A stretch of 45,199 nt of DNA from Sphingobium sp. CECT 9361 (lineage in GTDB: Bacteria > Pseudomonadota > Alphaproteobacteria > Sphingomonadales > Sphingomonadaceae). Positions within the stretch are counted from its first letter, which is position 1. Each line of letters opens with the position of its first letter. Made by a program: the position numbers and the translations under genes. This document shows, one piece after another, positions 23,492-32,415 of this stretch. The notes below the pieces were generated by a model. The model saw only the letters and a program-made list of their open reading frames with translations. It had not been told where the DNA came from and searched no databases. The stretch lies in contig NZ_CAKKNC010000025.1 in NCBI RefSeq assembly GCF_918741285.1, positions 1-45,199 on the forward strand, in the 5' to 3' direction.

Positions 23492-25633
23492 TCACGGCTT
23501 GTGCGCGGCGTAATAGTCGGCGATTTTCTGCTGGATCTGGACGAGGGCTGCGGCTTCGTCGGGGAGCTTCGCGGCTTCCATGAAGTCGGCGTAGACCTCG
23601 GAAAAATCCATCGCGGCAAGATCGAGCTGCTGGAACTCGAAAATCGAGAAGCCTTCGCAGGTTTCGGTCTTGGGCTTGCCCCAGGGCTTGCCGATCTGCG
23701 GGCGGCCCTGCTCCTGGAGGATGCGGCTGATCTTCGACTGGAAGCAGCAGTAGACGTCCTTCTTGGTGACGCAGATGCCAAGAAAGCTCGATGAGCAATA
23801 AGTGCCGACTTTGTGGCAGAGCCCGGCATCGTCCTTTTCGTCGAGCAGCTTCTCGGCCGAGGAGCACAACCAGGGGGTCAGGAGCGGAATGCCCTTGCCC
23901 GAACAGCAGTTCGACAGCCCGAAGACCTTGTGCGAGCAGCTCTCTCGCGTGCCGCGAAACAGCGTGAGGGCGGCTTCATCGAACTCGGCATTGGCCTGGC
24001 CAAGCGCGTTCAGGGCAACGACAGCATCCTTGAACTCGTCGGAAGCCTCGCGCTCAACGGCCTCGCATTCGCCGTTGACGCAGTAGACGTCGCCGCCGCA
24101 AATATACTGGGTAGGTTCCTGGACCGTGCTCGGGATCGGGCAGGTGTAGACGCGCTCGAGCACGTCGCAGGCGCCATCGCTGCGTGGCGGATCGTCGAGG
24201 CATATTTCGCGGGTTTGCGAGCAGCCTGCCGTGGCCTCGAGCGTCCCGCAATCGTTACCGCCGCCGACCACGGTCTGGCATTGGTAGGTCTTGGTCATTT
24301 CCCAGCAGGGCCGGGTGACTGCCACGCCGCTGATGACCCGCGTCTCGTTTACCGCAGTGCATTGCTCGCTGGCATAGGTGCACGAGCCAAGGTCGATGGC
24401 GCAGGCGTTGTCGGTCCAGGTCTCGACGAACCATTTCGAGATCGAGCTTTCCGCCGTCATCCCCGCAACATTTGCGGTGCAGACGTAGACTTCCTCGGGC
24501 ACGGCGGGCTCAAGGCAATAGAGCGAGCCGCCGCCGAAAGGATCGCCGATGAAGTCCCAGGTCTTGCAAAGTGAGCGCTCAGCTAGGCCAGCAGCGGTGG
24601 CGCTGGTGGCCGTGCAACTGGCATTCGAGCCAATCGACCCGCATTGCTGGAGGCCAGTCAGATATTGCAGCGGCGTGCCGGTGATGGGATCGAAGGTCAG
24701 GGCAGCAGCGATCCCCTCGCGGTTGCAGCGATAGACATTGCTCACGACCTGAAATGCGTCCGCAGGCGGCGGCTTTGGCAGCGTGCCCATGAGGTAGGCG
24801 CCCGGATCGCTGACCGGGCTGTCGCAGTCGTAATAATCGACCGTCAGGCCATATTCGGGTACCGGATAGCTCGCGGTCTTGTGGCACATGGCATTGCCGG
24901 CGAGCGATGCGCAGCCATCGAAACCGGCAGCTGTAACGCAAAGATACTGGTAAAGGGTGTCGTTCCATTCAGCGACTGCCACGCTGCGGGTGCAGGTCCG
25001 TGGCTGCTCCACCACGCTTGAACCCACATGACAGGTCCATTCGGCGGTATTGGCTGTGCCCGAGCCCGGCGGCAGCGGCGTGCAGGATCCGGTCGAACCA
25101 TCGGCGCTCATGCCGTCCAGATAGGCGTTCGGATCGGCCTCGATTGCTGTGGCGCGAGAAAGATCGCCGCGGGTGATATCGACCGTCGGCCGCGTTGTGG
25201 AATTGGCGGTCTGGTAGGCCTCGCTGTTCCAGCCCGCCACCGCGCCATCGCTCTGCATGGCTTCGGAGTTGGTGTAATAGCTCGTCTGGCCCGGATAGGT
25301 GTCCTGATAGCCTGGAATCTGCCCGGCTGCGCCCGGAGCCTGGGTCAGTCCTTCGTAGGCTCCGCGCAGCGTGCTTCCAAGCCCACGCGCCTCGGCCTTG
25401 GCCTCGTCCGCCGTCATGGTCACAGGCGCGGAAGGGGGCGGCGGTGCGGGCGGCGCGATGCCAGGGTCGATCGCGGACGGCAGGACAGGCAGATTTTCAA
25501 TCAGGTCGTCGGGCGGCGGGATATAGACCTGTGCGTTTGCTGTCCCGCCAATAAGGCCAAGCACCGCGCCGAGGAGCAGTATTGCTGGCGTGAGCCGGGA
25601 CCAGGCCCGCCGAGGGAGGGAGCGTGCGCGCAT
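23492..25633 (-). CDS. traN: TraN mating-pair stabilisation adhesin
   Basis: TraN is the outer-membrane protein that contacts the recipient surface and stabilises F-type mating pairs. This 713-residue version has a signal peptide (TPAILLLGAVLGLIGGTANA, cleavage near residue 34), a proline-rich N-terminus, and a mature part very rich in cysteine (for example YVCTANVAGM, NCCSGKGIPLL, VYCCFQSKI), as the family requires. Length exceeds F TraN (about 600). ATG 25633 follows the trbC stop by 1 nt. The recipient-binding loop of TraN varies widely between plasmids, so the receptor cannot be predicted. Confidence 0.93.
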   Translation of the reverse strand: MRARSLPRRAWSRLTPAILLLGAVLGLIGGTANAQVYIPPPDDLIENLPVLPSAIDPGIAPPAPPPPSAPVTMTADEAKAEARGLGSTLRGAYEGLTQAPGAAGQIPGYQDTYPGQTSYYTNSEAMQSDGAVAGWNSEAYQTANSTTRPTVDITRGDLSRATAIEADPNAYLDGMSADGSTGSCTPLPPGSGTANTAEWTCHVGSSVVEQPRTCTRSVAVAEWNDTLYQYLCVTAAGFDGCASLAGNAMCHKTASYPVPEYGLTVDYYDCDSPVSDPGAYLMGTLPKPPPADAFQVVSNVYRCNREGIAAALTFDPITGTPLQYLTGLQQCGSIGSNASCTATSATAAGLAERSLCKTWDFIGDPFGGGSLYCLEPAVPEEVYVCTANVAGMTAESSISKWFVETWTDNACAIDLGSCTYASEQCTAVNETRVISGVAVTRPCWEMTKTYQCQTVVGGGNDCGTLEATAGCSQTREICLDDPPRSDGACDVLERVYTCPIPSTVQEPTQYICGGDVYCVNGECEAVEREASDEFKDAVVALNALGQANAEFDEAALTLFRGTRESCSHKVFGLSNCCSGKGIPLLTPWLCSSAEKLLDEKDDAGLCHKVGTYCSSSFLGICVTKKDVYCCFQSKISRILQEQGRPQIGKPWGKPKTETCEGFSIFEFQQLDLAAMDFSEVYADFMEAAKLPDEAAALVQIQQKIADYYAAHKP

Positions 25634-25634
25634 A

Positions 25635-26393
25635 TCAGTCCCGCTTGCGCAAGTTGGCGAGCGCGACGCCGGCGACACCGGCACCGGGACCGCGCGCCGA
25701 AGCAAAGCTCTCGAGTGCGTATTCGACCGTGACGTTGCCCGCCATGCGGTCATGGTCAGGGGCTGCGCTCGAACAATCGAACCCGTCGCACAGCTCGTAT
25801 GCGCGGCCCGTCACCACGAAGGTCGGCGCAGCGGTGACCTTGAAGGCGCGAAACAGCCGCGGGTCGATCGCGATGTGGGCTTCCTGCGCCTGATCGGTGA
25901 CCACGCGCTTCAAACCTTCGACAAAGGCCTTGGTGCTGCCGTGCGGAAATCCCCGAAACACGACCACACCCCCGGCCTTTGTCGTGTCGCGGATCAGGGC
26001 ACTCAGGCTTGCCTGCGGCATCGACAGGCTGGCAAAGACCGTGAACAGCGGCCCCTCGCCCATGGGTGCGCGCGTGTTGGCGGCAGCGCCGCTCAGCAGT
26101 TCGTCGAAGTCCACTGGCCCCGCCGGACCCTTGGGTAGACTGGCGGGATCGAGTTCGGAAACCGCCTTCAGGCCTTCATCCCTCAGTTCTTCGGCCTCGG
26201 CCCGGTGTGCCTCGCCCCTGCCCGCCACTTCGTGGACGAAGGCTTGCGCCTCCTTCACTTGCTCGGTCCCGCGCGCCTTGATCGCGCCGAGATCGAGGTC
26301 GCCGACTGTCTGGGCTAGCGCCGCCGAGACTGCGGCAAGTGCAAGGAAGCCCGCCATACCGGCAAGCGTGGGCCGGGGCAGCTTCCGGATCAT
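25635..26393 (-). CDS. trbC: TrbC type-F pilin assembly protein
   Basis: TrbC of F-type systems is a periplasmic pilus assembly protein that works with TraW. The 252-residue protein has a signal peptide (AGMAGFLALAAVSAALAQ, cleavage near residue 27), a charged helical stretch (about 40-90), and the TrbC_Ftype domain with a thioredoxin-like fold: LFTVFASLSMPQASLSALIR, VVVFRGFPHGS and VTAAPTFVVTG. A separate TraW-encoding gene lies upstream. ATG 26393 has GAGGAG 10 nt before it. It follows traU by 14 nt. Confidence 0.92.
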   Translation of the reverse strand: MIRKLPRPTLAGMAGFLALAAVSAALAQTVGDLDLGAIKARGTEQVKEAQAFVHEVAGRGEAHRAEAEELRDEGLKAVSELDPASLPKGPAGPVDFDELLSGAAANTRAPMGEGPLFTVFASLSMPQASLSALIRDTTKAGGVVVFRGFPHGSTKAFVEGLKRVVTDQAQEAHIAIDPRLFRAFKVTAAPTFVVTGRAYELCDGFDCSSAAPDHDRMAGNVTVEYALESFASARGPGAGVAGVALANLRKRD

Positions 26394-26407
26394 GGCGCGC
26401 GCGCTCC

Positions 26408-27430
26408 TCACAGCATGCAACAGTTGCGCTTGCGCCAGACGAGGTAGCCAAAGTCCTCGCCCTTCACCGGGAAGGACTTGCCGGTGTGCGGAATGATCGT
26501 GGTCGCGCCGATGGGTGCGCAGGCGTAGCGGCCCTTCACTGTCGAGATGGGATTGGTCATCTGCAGCCGGTATTGCTGCTTGCGCATCACCGGCATCAGG
26601 TACTTGTGGCACAGCGCCTTCGAACCCATCGTCCCCCATGCCAGCGCCTGGCGGTGAACCTTGTAGAGCATGCGTTCCGCGACGAGCCGCGAGGCCTGGA
26701 CCGGGGTCACATGGGCCGGGACATGGCCGTTCAGCGGATACATCGAGCCGTTGCAGCCCGCGCACCAGAACATCTGGTCGATCGGCAGCTTCGCGGTGGA
26801 AGCCACGCAATCAGCGGCGCAAGCCGCCGCGGCAATCGGGTTGGCGAAGAGCGCGACTTCAGGATTGAGGATCGAGGTCAGCGCCGAATCCTGCCACAGC
26901 GGATCGAGCTCTGTCACATAGGCAACGTCGAAGGTGGTTTGCTCGAAACAGAGGAAATCGGTGAGGATCTCCATCCAGTAGAGCAGCGGGTAGATGTAGT
27001 AGTGCGACTGCCACTGCGAGCTGTTCTGGGTCTTACCGCCGACCTGGCTGCGCCCCTGGACATGGCCGTTGCCGATATCGAAGCCCGGGTTGAGGCTGAT
27101 CCCGCCAAGATTGGGGAAGCACCAGGCCTTGTTGGTCACATCGATCAGCCGCACTGGCTCCCAGAAGCCGACCGAGATGCCGATGCGCGGAATGGGCGAG
27201 CCGCAGGCACAGAGCGGAAAGGTCGGGTTCTTGGGATCGGGCCGCGAGCCCTTCCAGATCGAGAGGCCGCCGATCGACAGCGGAAACAGGCACGACCAGC
27301 AGACATCGGTGATCGGATTGACGAACTTGCCGTGGCAGGTGACCGATGCCGCGCGCGCGGGGCTTGGGCCTGCGAAGGCCATGGCCAGGACGGCGAGCGT
27401 CATGACGAAGATATGACGCAGCGCCTTCAT
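26408..27430 (-). CDS. traU: TraU mating-pair formation protein
   Basis: TraU is an essential periplasmic protein for DNA transfer in F-type systems. This 340-residue protein matches F TraU in length (about 330). It has a signal peptide (IFVMTLAVLAMAFAGPSPARA) and the family's cysteine-rich core: CHGKFVNPITDVCWSCLFPL, PLCACGSPIPRIGISVGFWEP, CAGCNGSMYPLNGHV and the C-terminal RKRNCCML. ATG 27430 overlaps the preceding stop by 4 nt (ATGA) and has a purine-rich ribosome-binding site. A much longer in-frame extension upstream is arginine-rich shadow sequence. Confidence 0.95.
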   Translation of the reverse strand: MKALRHIFVMTLAVLAMAFAGPSPARAASVTCHGKFVNPITDVCWSCLFPLSIGGLSIWKGSRPDPKNPTFPLCACGSPIPRIGISVGFWEPVRLIDVTNKAWCFPNLGGISLNPGFDIGNGHVQGRSQVGGKTQNSSQWQSHYYIYPLLYWMEILTDFLCFEQTTFDVAYVTELDPLWQDSALTSILNPEVALFANPIAAAACAADCVASTAKLPIDQMFWCAGCNGSMYPLNGHVPAHVTPVQASRLVAERMLYKVHRQALAWGTMGSKALCHKYLMPVMRKQQYRLQMTNPISTVKGRYACAPIGATTIIPHTGKSFPVKGEDFGYLVWRKRNCCML

Positions 27431-27693
27431 GCCCCCTCCCCTCGCGCAAAGTCCTCGTCCGCGCGGATCTTGGCGCGGAAGTAGAACAAGCCATGGATCG
27501 GCGCGGCGAGGCACAGTGCTGCCGCGACCAGCGCACCTTTCGGGCCAAGCAGCGCGAGGAGCACTTGCAGCCCGAGCACCGCGCCCGCGAGGCTGGCGCA
27601 GAGCGCCATCCAGACAAGCCGCATGATCCTGAGCCCGCGCGTTTCGGGTGCAGCCTGCGGGGTCAGCATGGCGATGAGCAGAGGGTGCTTCAT
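27427..27693 (-). CDS. Small two-span membrane protein between traW and traU
   Basis: The 88-residue protein is mostly membrane: two adjacent spans (RIMRLVWMALCASLAGAVLG and LLALLGPKGALVAAALCLAA, about residues 22-70), with charged ends. It overlaps both traW and traU by 4 nt (ATGA at each side), so it is translated as part of the operon. It does not match a tra protein I can name. In F, traW and traU are adjacent, so this is an insertion peculiar to this lineage. Confidence 0.65.
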   Translation of the reverse strand: MKHPLLIAMLTPQAAPETRGLRIMRLVWMALCASLAGAVLGLQVLLALLGPKGALVAAALCLAAPIHGLFYFRAKIRADEDFARGEGA

Positions 27694-28364
27694 GTCGCCG
27701 GCCCTCCCCTGGGACCTGGCGCGGCTCGCACCAGCGGGATCTCAGCAACTTTGAGCGCGTCACCGGACTGGCTCACCACCGCCGGCGTGTGGCGGATGCC
27801 GAAGCGGGCGACGAGCATGCCGCCCTGGTCGAAATAGAGCCGGCGCTGGCGGGGCTTCATCTCATCGAAGGGCGAGCCCGAGACAAAGACAATCTTGGCC
27901 TTGAGATCGCTCCAGCTGCGCAGCGCCCAGTCTACTTCGGCGGCATTGTTTCCGTCGACGAACACCAGGTCCTGGCGCAGTTGCACCAAACCCAGCGGAT
28001 TGACCTTGGTGCCGCGCGCGGCGATCAGGTTGCCCTTGGTGTCATGAATGTCGTCTTCGGTGACCACCGAGGGATCGAACAGCCATTCGCGCCGCACTGT
28101 CGCTGCCGAGAGCCCTTCGACCGGTTTGGGCCGCCGAACGCTGGCTACCGCCTGGTTTTGCATCTGGCGCTGGAGCGCCGCGATCCCGCCCGAGGCCTCG
28201 AGCGCGCGCAGCTTAGCCTCGATCGTGGTCAGAAGATCGGTCTCGATGATCGGAAAGGTATCGCCCATCTGACCGTGATCGGCGGCCTGCAAATGTGCGG
28301 CGATCGGCCATCCGGTCATGGCAGCAAGGCAGGCGCCGAGGGCGAAGAGGCGGGCCCTGGTCAC
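27690..28364 (-). CDS. traW: TraW pilus assembly protein
   Basis: TraW is a periplasmic protein required for F-pilus assembly; it interacts with TrbC. The 224-residue protein is close to F TraW (about 210). It has a signal peptide ending near AAHLQA and family motifs REWLFDPSVVTEDDI, PLGLVQLRQDLVFVDGN and RHTPAVVSQSG. It starts with GTG 28364, which overlaps the stop of the S26 peptidase gene (GTGA). An overlap by 4 nt with the next small membrane protein gene continues the chain of coupled genes. Confidence 0.93.
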   Translation of the reverse strand: MTRARLFALGACLAAMTGWPIAAHLQAADHGQMGDTFPIIETDLLTTIEAKLRALEASGGIAALQRQMQNQAVASVRRPKPVEGLSAATVRREWLFDPSVVTEDDIHDTKGNLIAARGTKVNPLGLVQLRQDLVFVDGNNAAEVDWALRSWSDLKAKIVFVSGSPFDEMKPRQRRLYFDQGGMLVARFGIRHTPAVVSQSGDALKVAEIPLVRAAPGPRGGPAT

Positions 28365-28879
28365 AGGATCGCGTCCCCGGTGCCGATGATGCGGGCCCGG
28401 CAGACAAAACCGATGTCGGCATAACGGCTGTCGAGACCGTCACTATGCGCCGTGCCAAGGTAGTAGCAGTGTTCCGGGATTCGCCCGGTGGGGCCCGGGA
28501 CGAGCACCTCGCCGCGCCTGGTACGAGGTTTGAGCCGGGCAACTTCCGCCCCGTTGATCAAGACCGCATTGCCCTCGCGGGTGACGAGATCGCCGGGCAT
28601 GCCGTAAACCCGCTTGGCGAACGGCGGCGATTTTGGCCCGAAATGCGCGGTGATGATCGGGGTAACTGGCGGCGTGAACACGACAAAATCGCCCCGCTGA
28701 GGTCGGCGGTGCTTGTCGATGAAGAACGCCCAGTTGGGCAGCGATTCGGTGGTATTGATCAGGATTGCGTGCTCGTCCCGCCACGCGGCCAGCGCCGAGC
28801 TGCCCGCCAGCAGGCAGGCTAGCCCGCCAATAGCGAGCCAGCGGTGCAATTGCCGCCTGGGCTCAGTAACCGGGGCCAC
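28361..28879 (-). CDS. S26-family signal peptidase (conjugative, TraF-peptidase type)
   Basis: This is a 172-residue membrane-anchored serine peptidase of the S26 family, the type called conjugative transfer signal peptidase TraF in RP4-like systems. It has one N-terminal span (WLAIGGLACLLAGSSALAAW), the catalytic serine in NTTESLPNW (S46) and the general-base lysine in FAKRVYGMPGD (K89). In RP4 such an enzyme processes and cyclises pilin; here it may mature TraA. The likely start is GTG 28879, which overlaps trbI by 17 nt. TTG 28846 is an alternative. F itself has no such gene, so its presence in an F-type operon is a lineage trait. Confidence 0.88.
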   Translation of the reverse strand: MAPVTEPRRQLHRWLAIGGLACLLAGSSALAAWRDEHAILINTTESLPNWAFFIDKHRRPQRGDFVVFTPPVTPIITAHFGPKSPPFAKRVYGMPGDLVTREGNAVLINGAEVARLKPRTRRGEVLVPGPTGRIPEHCYYLGTAHSDGLDSRYADIGFVCRARIIGTGDAIL

Positions 28880-29465
28880 GGCCCTGCCCCCCTGCCTGCG
28901 CGGCTTGCGGCGCAGCTGGCCCCGCCATCGCCGAGCGCATCGCGCCCATCACATCGTTCACAGCCTGGTTGGGATTGGGTGCGGCCGGCTGTGGCATGCG
29001 GACCTTGGTGTAGACTTCTTTGCGCAGGCTCGCGGTGATGTCGGGAACATTGCCGGCGAGCACCGCCTCACCGACCAGCACGATCTGGCCTCGCTGCCCA
29101 CGCGCCTCGAGGTTGCGCTGGATTTCGGCCATGAAAGCCCGGGTCTCGGCGGTGACCTGCTCGGGCGGCGTTGCCGAGCGTGCCTGGGCCTGGACATATT
29201 CGCCGACTATGCCTGAGAGCTGGACCCGCGTGATTGGCGGTATCGCCTCATCGGCCAGCAGGTTCTTGGTGACCCAGGCGCCCCAGAGGCCTGCGGCAAC
29301 GAGGCCGCCAACCAGCGCCACCGGCATCCAGCCCATCCTGCGCGGCGGCGCGGTAGGGCTGACATCGGCTTGACCTGCGGGGGTCTGCAGCCCAGACTTG
29401 TCCTCGAACAGGGGGCCGTCGCCGGCCGCTGCCGCATCACCGGATGCGAGCCTATTCCTGGCCAT
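28863..29465 (-). CDS. trbI: TrbI, type-F conjugative transfer protein
   Basis: TrbI_Ftype proteins are inner-membrane proteins that influence pilus extension and retraction. The 200-residue protein has a disordered N-terminus, one span (WMPVALVGGLVAAGLWGAWV, about 46-65) and the family periplasmic domain (RVQLSGIVGEYVQAQAR, AFMAEIQRNL, GQIVLVGEAVLAGNVPDIT). The tail is Ala/Pro/Gln-rich. It is longer than F TrbI (about 128) because of both ends. ATG 29465 overlaps the preceding small gene by 14 nt. Confidence 0.88.
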   Translation of the reverse strand: MARNRLASGDAAAAGDGPLFEDKSGLQTPAGQADVSPTAPPRRMGWMPVALVGGLVAAGLWGAWVTKNLLADEAIPPITRVQLSGIVGEYVQAQARSATPPEQVTAETRAFMAEIQRNLEARGQRGQIVLVGEAVLAGNVPDITASLRKEVYTKVRMPQPAAPNPNQAVNDVMGAMRSAMAGPAAPQAAQAGGQGRGPGY

Positions 29466-29805
29466 CGGCCTTCTCCTTTATCTGGTTCACAAGATCGGTG
29501 AGCGCGCGGCGACGGAAAAAGCCCACGACGACAAACAGCCCTGCGCTCCACGCCCAGAACAGTGCGCGGAACCCATCCTGGCGTTCGGCCCCGGCGGCGA
29601 CGTAGCGCGCGGCCAGGTTGCTGAGATGAAGCATGGTGCCCGCGAAAGTGAACTGGCCGAGCACCGCGAAGAATGCCGCCCAGAGGCCGATCACACAGGC
29701 CGCAGTGACGGTCAGCCATCCCGAAAGGCGCAGTGCGGCATAGCAGGCGTCCTGGAACCTGCTCGGGGCTGGCCTTGGCAGGCGGCCAGGCGCGCTCATG
29801 CTCAT
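29452..29805 (-). CDS. Multi-span membrane protein between traC and trbI
   Basis: The 117-residue protein has two or three likely membrane spans (LSGWLTVTAACVIGLWAAFF, AVLGQFTFAGTMLHLSNLA and LFWAWSAGLFVVVGFFRRR) and a charged C-terminus. It is linked on both sides by overlaps, 4 nt (ATGA) with traC and 14 nt with trbI, so it belongs to the operon. I cannot match it to a named tra gene. By place it corresponds to the region where F has trbI or small accessory genes. Confidence 0.62.
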   Translation of the reverse strand: MSMSAPGRLPRPAPSRFQDACYAALRLSGWLTVTAACVIGLWAAFFAVLGQFTFAGTMLHLSNLAARYVAAGAERQDGFRALFWAWSAGLFVVVGFFRRRALTDLVNQIKEKADGQE

Positions 29806-32408
29806 TCGGCGGCTGCCATGAATTCGCCCTCATGAAAATCGGGCGCACCGGGCGCGGGCGGCACAAAATCGGGAAAGGCGACGCGCTCGATCGCGTCGGG
29901 CAGCGCCATGCCGCCCTTCACCAGTTCTTCGATCTTCGAGAACACGCGCGGGCTCGAAGAATAGAGCGTCGCCGAATAGGGATCGAGCACCAGGCGTCCG
30001 ACCGCGAGCGTCTCTGGCCCCTTGATCAGCACGTCGGAGTATTCGGTGCCGCTCCGCTTCAGCGAACGCAGCAGGGTTTCGGTATAACGGTCCATCTCGA
30101 AGCGCTGGTGCTTGGCAAGGTCGCTCACCGTCTCTTCCTTCTGCTGGAGCACGACTGACCAGTCGGAATTCTCGAGCGCGGCGAGCGACCCTTCGGACTT
30201 GTAGAAGTCATTGAGCGACTGCGTCGCGGTGATGAGCGAGCCGCCATATTTGCGGCAGGTGCGGGCATAGGTCTCGATCGCCTGGCCCATCTGTCCGCCG
30301 CCCAGGAGCTGCCAGGCCTCGTCGATCATTGTGAGCTTGGGCACCGAGCGGTCGAGATCGCGCATGACCCGCAATGTGAGGAACATCAGCGCGGTGAGCG
30401 CGACCGAGCGCAGCTCGGGTTTCGAGGACAGGTCCGACAGCTCGAACACCGTGAGCCCGGCGGAAAGGTCGATCGAACAGGCACCTTCAAAGAAGCGGCC
30501 GTAAGTCCCGCCAGTAAGGAACGGCGCCATGGCATCGGCAAGGTCGCCGGCGAACGGCGAGGACAGGGCGCGCAAGGCGGCCGCGACATCGTCGATCGTC
30601 CCTTCACGCTGTTTGGCCCGCCAGACCGCGCTCACTGCGGAATCGATGAGGCCGCGCTCGGTGTCGGACAGGCGGTCCTGCTGGCGGGCCATCTGGCCGA
30701 CAATGGCTTTGAGCATCGCGAGGCATTCGACCTCGTAGTCCTCGCCGTCCTCGTCGCTGGTCAGCGCCGCGACGTCGATCATGTCGAAGGGATTGAGCGA
30801 GAAGCCCGAGGACAGCTTGAACTCGACAAACGCCCCACCGAAGGCTTTGGCCATATGTTCGAACGAGCGTCCGTCATCGATAACGATGACCTTGGCCCCT
30901 GCCCCCGACATCGCCGCGCAGACATCCTGCAGGAACACCGACTTGCCAGAGCCCGACTTGCCGAAGACCGCGACGTTGTGGTTGCCGGCCGCATTCTGGA
31001 ACGGCGACCAGAAGAAGGGCTGGCCGCGCCTGCCAATGAGCAGCACATGCGGGATGAGCCCGCCCATATGCTCGCCCTGAAGCGGGGCGATCGATGCGGC
31101 GGTCGTCGTCAGCATCGTCTTGAAGCGCTTCATTCGCCGCAGGTCCGCCGACAATCCGTTGGGAAACGAGAGCGGCATGGCCGCGAGCAATCCCATGACC
31201 TGAAGGTAGCGCTCGTCGATCAGGTCCCACCCGGCCCCCTTGTAGACCGACTTAACCATGCGCTCGTTGATGTCGCCCTTTCCGAGCGGCGAGAGCGCGC
31301 CGACGCCGTAGTAGGCCTGACACAACTTGCGGCCCTGACGGATCTGTCCTTGCACGTACTGCCATTCATCGCGCTGCTCGGAGAGCTGGGGGAGGAAGCG
31401 CGCCGATCGGCTGTCGGCCAGGCTCGTCGTGCGCATGACCTTGAGCCCGGTGCGCGAGGCGACTGCTTCATCGTCTTGGAAGGACAGACCAAGCACGGTC
31501 ATGACGTTGCAGCCAAAGCGCAGCTTGTCGTTGACCATGTCGCCGATGATCTTCTGGACGTCCCACGGCGCCCATTGCTTGGGCAGGTGACGCACCGCGA
31601 AAAAGCGCCAGTCGAAGGTGTCGGGGACGACCTCGCCGATCACCGGGGCGCCGTCGATCTCCTCGCCGGTGGGGCGGAAGCGCTCGGTCTTGAGCACGAT
31701 CCGGTCGGGCGTGACCTGGGTTTCGAGGTCGCGGCGGATGCACTGCACGTTGATCGGATCGAGCTCGGAATAGTGTTCGGGCCGATCGGCGTTGTCGACC
31801 GAAGGGCAGAGGAAATCGTCGAGGAAGGCGATGAGCTCAACGGGCCCCATATCGCGCGCCAGGATCGAGAGCGCCTGGCAGGTGCCCATCAGGCTGTCGC
31901 GCACAGTCGAAAGCATGTCTGCGCCGATCGGGCTTCGCAGCGAAGCGCCCACGCTCAGGATCACCCGATGCGAGCGCACGAAGAAGGGCGCGTCCTTGGA
32001 GATCGACATCCACGCCCCGCGCCGCAGCCAGCGCGCGCGGTGCATTGCCGCGCGCCCATAGACGCCCTTGGCAACCACCCGCGGCATGACCCAGTCGGCG
32101 ATGCGCTCCCCGATCGACGGGCTTTGCCAGTGGATCAGCTGGATCTCGCAGCCCGACGGCACGGCATCGGAGAGGAACTGCGTCAGGATCTCGCCGCTGC
32201 GCTCGTCCGCCCCCACCATCGGGGCGAGCTCGAGGATGAAACCGACAGACTCGGTGTTGATGAACATGCGGCTCTTGGCGTCGAAGCTGCGGTATGGGAG
32301 CCAGTTCGACAGCATCGGTGCGCCGAGCAACGGGCGCTGCGCCTCGGGATGCGCCGCGTCGCCGAAAATCAGGGTGAGAAAGCTGTCCCAGAAGCTGCGG
32401 GCGGCCAT
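29802..32408 (-). CDS. traC: TraC secretion ATPase (VirB4 type)
   Basis: TraC is the VirB4-like ATPase that powers pilus assembly. The 868-residue protein has a TraC_F N-terminal domain (about 1-400; LLGAPMLSNWLPYRSFDAKS at the start) and a C-terminal ATPase domain with Walker A GKSGSGKS near residue 480 and Walker B LTMIDEAWQLLGG. Length matches F TraC (about 875). ATG 32408 has AGGAG 10 nt upstream; a further in-frame extension upstream is shadow sequence of traV. It starts 7 nt after the traV stop. Confidence 0.96.
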   Translation of the reverse strand: MAARSFWDSFLTLIFGDAAHPEAQRPLLGAPMLSNWLPYRSFDAKSRMFINTESVGFILELAPMVGADERSGEILTQFLSDAVPSGCEIQLIHWQSPSIGERIADWVMPRVVAKGVYGRAAMHRARWLRRGAWMSISKDAPFFVRSHRVILSVGASLRSPIGADMLSTVRDSLMGTCQALSILARDMGPVELIAFLDDFLCPSVDNADRPEHYSELDPINVQCIRRDLETQVTPDRIVLKTERFRPTGEEIDGAPVIGEVVPDTFDWRFFAVRHLPKQWAPWDVQKIIGDMVNDKLRFGCNVMTVLGLSFQDDEAVASRTGLKVMRTTSLADSRSARFLPQLSEQRDEWQYVQGQIRQGRKLCQAYYGVGALSPLGKGDINERMVKSVYKGAGWDLIDERYLQVMGLLAAMPLSFPNGLSADLRRMKRFKTMLTTTAASIAPLQGEHMGGLIPHVLLIGRRGQPFFWSPFQNAAGNHNVAVFGKSGSGKSVFLQDVCAAMSGAGAKVIVIDDGRSFEHMAKAFGGAFVEFKLSSGFSLNPFDMIDVAALTSDEDGEDYEVECLAMLKAIVGQMARQQDRLSDTERGLIDSAVSAVWRAKQREGTIDDVAAALRALSSPFAGDLADAMAPFLTGGTYGRFFEGACSIDLSAGLTVFELSDLSSKPELRSVALTALMFLTLRVMRDLDRSVPKLTMIDEAWQLLGGGQMGQAIETYARTCRKYGGSLITATQSLNDFYKSEGSLAALENSDWSVVLQQKEETVSDLAKHQRFEMDRYTETLLRSLKRSGTEYSDVLIKGPETLAVGRLVLDPYSATLYSSSPRVFSKIEELVKGGMALPDAIERVAFPDFVPPAPGAPDFHEGEFMAAAE

Positions 32409-32415
32409 GACGGGC

